Below the pieces are notes generated by a model. That model saw only the letters and a program-made list of their open reading frames with translations, had not been told where the DNA came from and ran no database searches. A program made the translations under genes and the position numbers. From Candidatus Rokuibacteriota bacterium (lineage in GTDB: Bacteria > Methylomirabilota > Methylomirabilia > Rokubacteriales > JACPHL01), in NCBI GenBank assembly GCA_016188625.1, contig JACPHL010000297.1, positions 1 through 7,542 of the forward strand: a stretch of 7,542 nucleotides of DNA, in the 5' to 3' direction. The first letter of the stretch is position 1, and the number at the start of each line of letters is the position of its first letter. Below, in pieces: positions 5,713 through 7,542 of this stretch.

Positions 5713-6237
5713 GTGGATCGCGGCGGTCGATACCTCGTTCCTGTCGCCGGGGCGGTGGCCGTGGCCGGCCTCGCCGCGCTCCTCATCGTGCAGGTCGTCT
5801 GGCGACCGTGGAGCGACATCGACCGGAGCTGGCGGACCCACCTGAACCTGAGCGAGGCGGTGCCGCCAGGGTACAGTCGGTCGCCCGCCGCGTACGTCGG
5901 CGGTGAGGGGGGCCTCATGGCCGCCTGGCAGCCCGACCCGGCGACCGCCACGCTGGGGCCGGAGGGGCGACGCCCCTACGTCGCCAGGGGGTGCGCCAGC
6001 TGCCACGGTCTGGACGCCCAGGGCGGGCTCTTCGGCCGTCCGCTCGCCGGCCTCGCCGTCCGCGACGTGGTGGAGGAGGTGCGAGCCCCGTCGGGCCGGA
6101 TGCCGGCGTACTCGGCCCGGGACCTCGACGACAGGGAGCTGGAGCAGATCGCGGCCTACCTCCGCAGTCTGGGCAGCCTGGGCGATCGGACTCCGGAGCG
6201 GGGCGCGGAGACCGCCGCCCTTTCCGACCGCCAGTAA
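5713..6237 (+). CDS. Membrane-anchored monohaem cytochrome c
   Basis: The 174-residue protein starts at GTG 5713, with GGGGG (5704-5708) four bases upstream and 10 bases after the previous stop. An N-terminal TM anchor at about 7-30 (YLVPVAGAVAVAGLAALLIV) is followed by a linker, then a class I cytochrome c domain from about 85 to 155. The haem-binding CASCH is at C94/C97/H98 (YVARGCASCHGLDAQ). The likely axial Met is M130 in GRMPAYSARDL, and a C-terminal helix ELEQIAAYLRSL closes the fold. It would be periplasmic and carry electrons from or to the Fe-S/NrfD pair, comparable in role to ActE-type subunits. The residues WQPDPATATLGPEG before the domain are a flexible linker. It is the last gene of the operon. 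No recognisable terminator follows; the convergent regulator stop is only 30 bases away. Confidence 0.88.
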   Translation: MDRGGRYLVPVAGAVAVAGLAALLIVQVVWRPWSDIDRSWRTHLNLSEAVPPGYSRSPAAYVGGEGGLMAAWQPDPATATLGPEGRRPYVARGCASCHGLDAQGGLFGRPLAGLAVRDVVEEVRAPSGRMPAYSARDLDDRELEQIAAYLRSLGSLGDRTPERGAETAALSDRQ

Positions 6238-6267
6238 GACGCCACCGCCGGCGCCCCCTCCGAGTGT

Positions 6268-6918
6268 TTAGCGGCGGAGCCCCAGGAGGACGGCGTAGCG
6301 CATCAGCTCGGCGCGGCTGTGGAGCCCGAGCTTCTCGATGATGTGGGCCCGGTGGGAGTGGATGGTGTGGACGCTCCGGTGGAGCTCTGCGGCGATCTCC
6401 TCGCTGGTATAGCCCTGCGCGATGAGGGCCATGACCTCCTTCTCCCGCCCGGTGAGCCGCGCCACGCGGGCCGCTTCCTCGCCCCTCCCGGTGAGCTGGA
6501 GGAACGCCTTCACCAGGCGAGCCACCATGGAGGAGTGGAGGAAGATGCCGCCGCGGGCGACCTCCCGCAGGGCCGCCATCAAGTCGCTCGAGGCGCTCTC
6601 CTTGAGGACGTAGCCCCCGGCGCCCGCCTCCAGGGCCTGGAAGAAGTATTCGTCGCCGCCGTGCATGGTGAGGATGAGCACCCCGACGTCGGGCAGCCCC
6701 TTGCGGAGGCGTCGGGTGGCCTCCAGCCCGTTGCCCGGCATGGTGATGTCCAGGGCGATGACGTCCGGCTGGCACTGCCGCGCCTGCTCCAGGACCTCCT
6801 GGGCGGTGGCCGCTTCGCCCACCACCTGGAAGTCGCCCTGGGCCTCCAGGAGCTGCCGGACCCCCTCGCGGAACAGGGTGTGATCATCGGCCAGCAGGAC
6901 CCGGATCTTACCCTTCAT
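6268..6918 (-). CDS. NarL/FixJ-family response regulator (receiver plus LuxR-type HTH)
   Basis: The 216-residue protein has a receiver domain at residues 1-120: acidic pair D11/D12 in LLADDHTLFREG, phospho-acceptor D57 in IALDITMPGNGLEA, T84 in ILTMHGG and K106 in GYVLKES. A LuxR/GerE helix-turn-helix lies at about 150-212 (LTGREKEVMALIAQGYTSEE, then IAAELHRSVHTIHSH). It is a DNA-binding output regulator activated by the kinase encoded just upstream. ATG 6918 is set by GGAGG (6929-6925) six bases before it, inside the kinase 3' end; the two genes overlap by 11 bases, so translation is coupled. A longer frame to 7035 exists but is a shadow of the kinase. The loop after D57 reads MPGNGLEA, one residue shorter than the common MPGMNGLEA form. 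The targets are unknown; the facing redox operon is a candidate. Confidence 0.92.
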   Translation of the reverse strand: MKGKIRVLLADDHTLFREGVRQLLEAQGDFQVVGEAATAQEVLEQARQCQPDVIALDITMPGNGLEATRRLRKGLPDVGVLILTMHGGDEYFFQALEAGAGGYVLKESASSDLMAALREVARGGIFLHSSMVARLVKAFLQLTGRGEEAARVARLTGREKEVMALIAQGYTSEEIAAELHRSVHTIHSHRAHIIEKLGLHSRAELMRYAVLLGLRR

Positions 6919-7542
6919 CCCGCACCTCCAGGGGGACCTCGACGCGGACGCGGGTCCCACCCCCCAGGCGGGAGGCGATCTGAAGCCGCGCCCGGATGAG
7001 GTCCGCCCGCTCCTGCATGCCCTGCAACCCCACACCGGCCCGGGGGTCGCGGGGGCGGCCGGGCATCTCGAACCCCCGTCCGTCGTCCTCGACGACGCCG
7101 GTCAGGCTCGTCGGCGTGAAGTCGATCTGGACGCGCGCGGTGCGGGCCTTTGCGTGCCTGGCGACATTGGTGACCGCCTCCTGCAGGATGCGGAACAGCG
7201 CGGTCTCCGTGGGGGGGTGCAGCCGGCGGACCGCGCCCGTCACCAGGAAGTCGAGCTTGACGCCGGCCGGCGTCAGCCGCTCTTCCGCATAGGCCCGCAG
7301 GGCGGGGATCAGGCCCAGGTCGTCCAGCGCCGTGGGCCGCAGGTCGGCGATGACGCGCCGGATCTCGGCCAGGGTGCGCCCCCCCTGCGCCAGGGCGCGG
7401 TCCAGCAGCTCCCGCGCGCGTTCCTGGCCGGGGGGAAGGCTCTCCCGCAGAGCCGCCATCTGGACTAGCCTAACTTCCGCGCTTCCGGAAACGGAGTGCT
7501 GCCATTTCAACCACTTGCGCCCCTGTTGAGTGACTATCGTGA
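6908..7542 (-). CDS. NarX/DegS-type sensor histidine kinase, 5' end off window and H-box degenerate or missing
   Basis: The frame is open from the right edge to the TAA at 6910-6908 (211 codons). From about 7460 downward it is a good HisKA_3/HATPase_c kinase. A dimerisation helix reads MAALRESLPPGQERARELLD, then EIRRVIADLRPTALDDLGL. The N-box is FRILQEAVTNVARHAKA, the G1 box is EDDGRGFEMPGR, and the glycine-rich GVGLQGMQERADLI and GGGTRVRVEVPL follow. The partner is the NarL-type regulator, overlapping by 11 bases. Upstream of 7460 the family's (R)ELHD.(L/V).Q motif is not seen: the only His at the right place is in WQHSVSGSAEV (H codon 7498-7496), lacking the following Asp. Base composition and codons (TTG, AAA, GTT, CTA) also differ there from the rest of the gene. 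Sensor domains, if any, lie outside the window. The kinase as read may not autophosphorylate. Confidence 0.85.
   Translation of the reverse strand, partial: TIVTQQGRKWLKWQHSVSGSAEVRLVQMAALRESLPPGQERARELLDRALAQGGRTLAEIRRVIADLRPTALDDLGLIPALRAYAEERLTPAGVKLDFLVTGAVRRLHPPTETALFRILQEAVTNVARHAKARTARVQIDFTPTSLTGVVEDDGRGFEMPGRPRDPRAGVGLQGMQERADLIRARLQIASRLGGGTRVRVEVPLEVRDEG

Noticed and set aside
4870-6006. Long minus-strand open frame of 378 codons opposite the Ig-like, helical and cytochrome genes
   Set aside because: It is Pro/Arg/Gly-rich with no domain signature, opposite three well-supported genes.
6238-6285. Possible terminator between the convergent operons
   Set aside because: Only a five-base CTCCG/CGGAG pairing with a long loop and no T-run; it also overlaps the regulator's coding end.
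1-7542. tRNA, rRNA, CRISPR array, transposase or phage genes
   Set aside because: No regular repeats, cloverleaf-like segments, rRNA-like stretches or mobile-element proteins were seen on either strand.

Overview
This is a GC-rich bacterial stretch (roughly 70% G+C by eye) with tightly packed genes, frequent GTG starts, strong GGAGG-type ribosome binding sites and ATGA/GTGA start-stop overlaps. The gene mix is a TreT-type glycosyltransferase, a CDC48-like AAA fragment, SHOCT and YHS proteins, an NrfD-type respiratory module and a NarL-type two-component pair. That mix would fit an uncultured soil or groundwater lineage such as Candidatus Rokubacteria/Methylomirabilota or a deltaproteobacterium-like group. 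The placement is inference only; no marker gene is present.

Layout. (i) 1-967, minus strand: a trehalose-synthase-like GT4 glycosyltransferase that runs off the left edge. Two frame breaks leave about 67 residues out of frame before the original frame returns. A near-consensus sigma-70 promoter lies just upstream. (ii) 1074-1334, minus: the C-terminal tail of a CDC48/VAT-like AAA+ ATPase whose 5' part is missing. (iii) 1352-2180, minus: a three-gene unit in the order YHS mini-protein, SHOCT membrane protein, NfeD-like membrane protein. (iv) 2181-2533: a divergent intergenic region. (v) 2534-6237, plus: a five-gene redox operon encoding a Tat-type four-cluster [4Fe-4S] protein (with a one-base frameshift in its signal peptide region), a 10-TM NrfD/ActC-like quinone-interacting subunit, a membrane-anchored Ig-like protein, a small exported helical protein and a membrane-anchored monohaem cytochrome c. 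(vi) 6268-7542, minus: a NarL/FixJ response regulator and its DegS/NarX-type sensor kinase, convergent with the redox operon. The kinase runs off the right edge.

How the genes fit together. The redox operon looks like a quinol:electron-carrier module: quinone site in NrfD, Fe-S wire in the ferredoxin-like subunit, periplasmic cytochrome c as outlet or inlet. No molybdopterin or other catalytic subunit lies inside the operon. The NrfD subunit most resembles ActC of alternative complex III, so this may be a minimal ACIII-like or PsrBC-like complex with two unrecognised accessory subunits. The adjacent two-component pair could regulate it, but only proximity suggests this.

The window also carries several lesions: two frame breaks in the glycosyltransferase, one in the Fe-S gene, a truncated AAA gene, an internally shortened YHS domain, and a kinase N-terminus that loses both normal base composition and a normal H-box. 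These may be real decay and rearrangement or assembly/sequencing errors. The sequence alone cannot decide.
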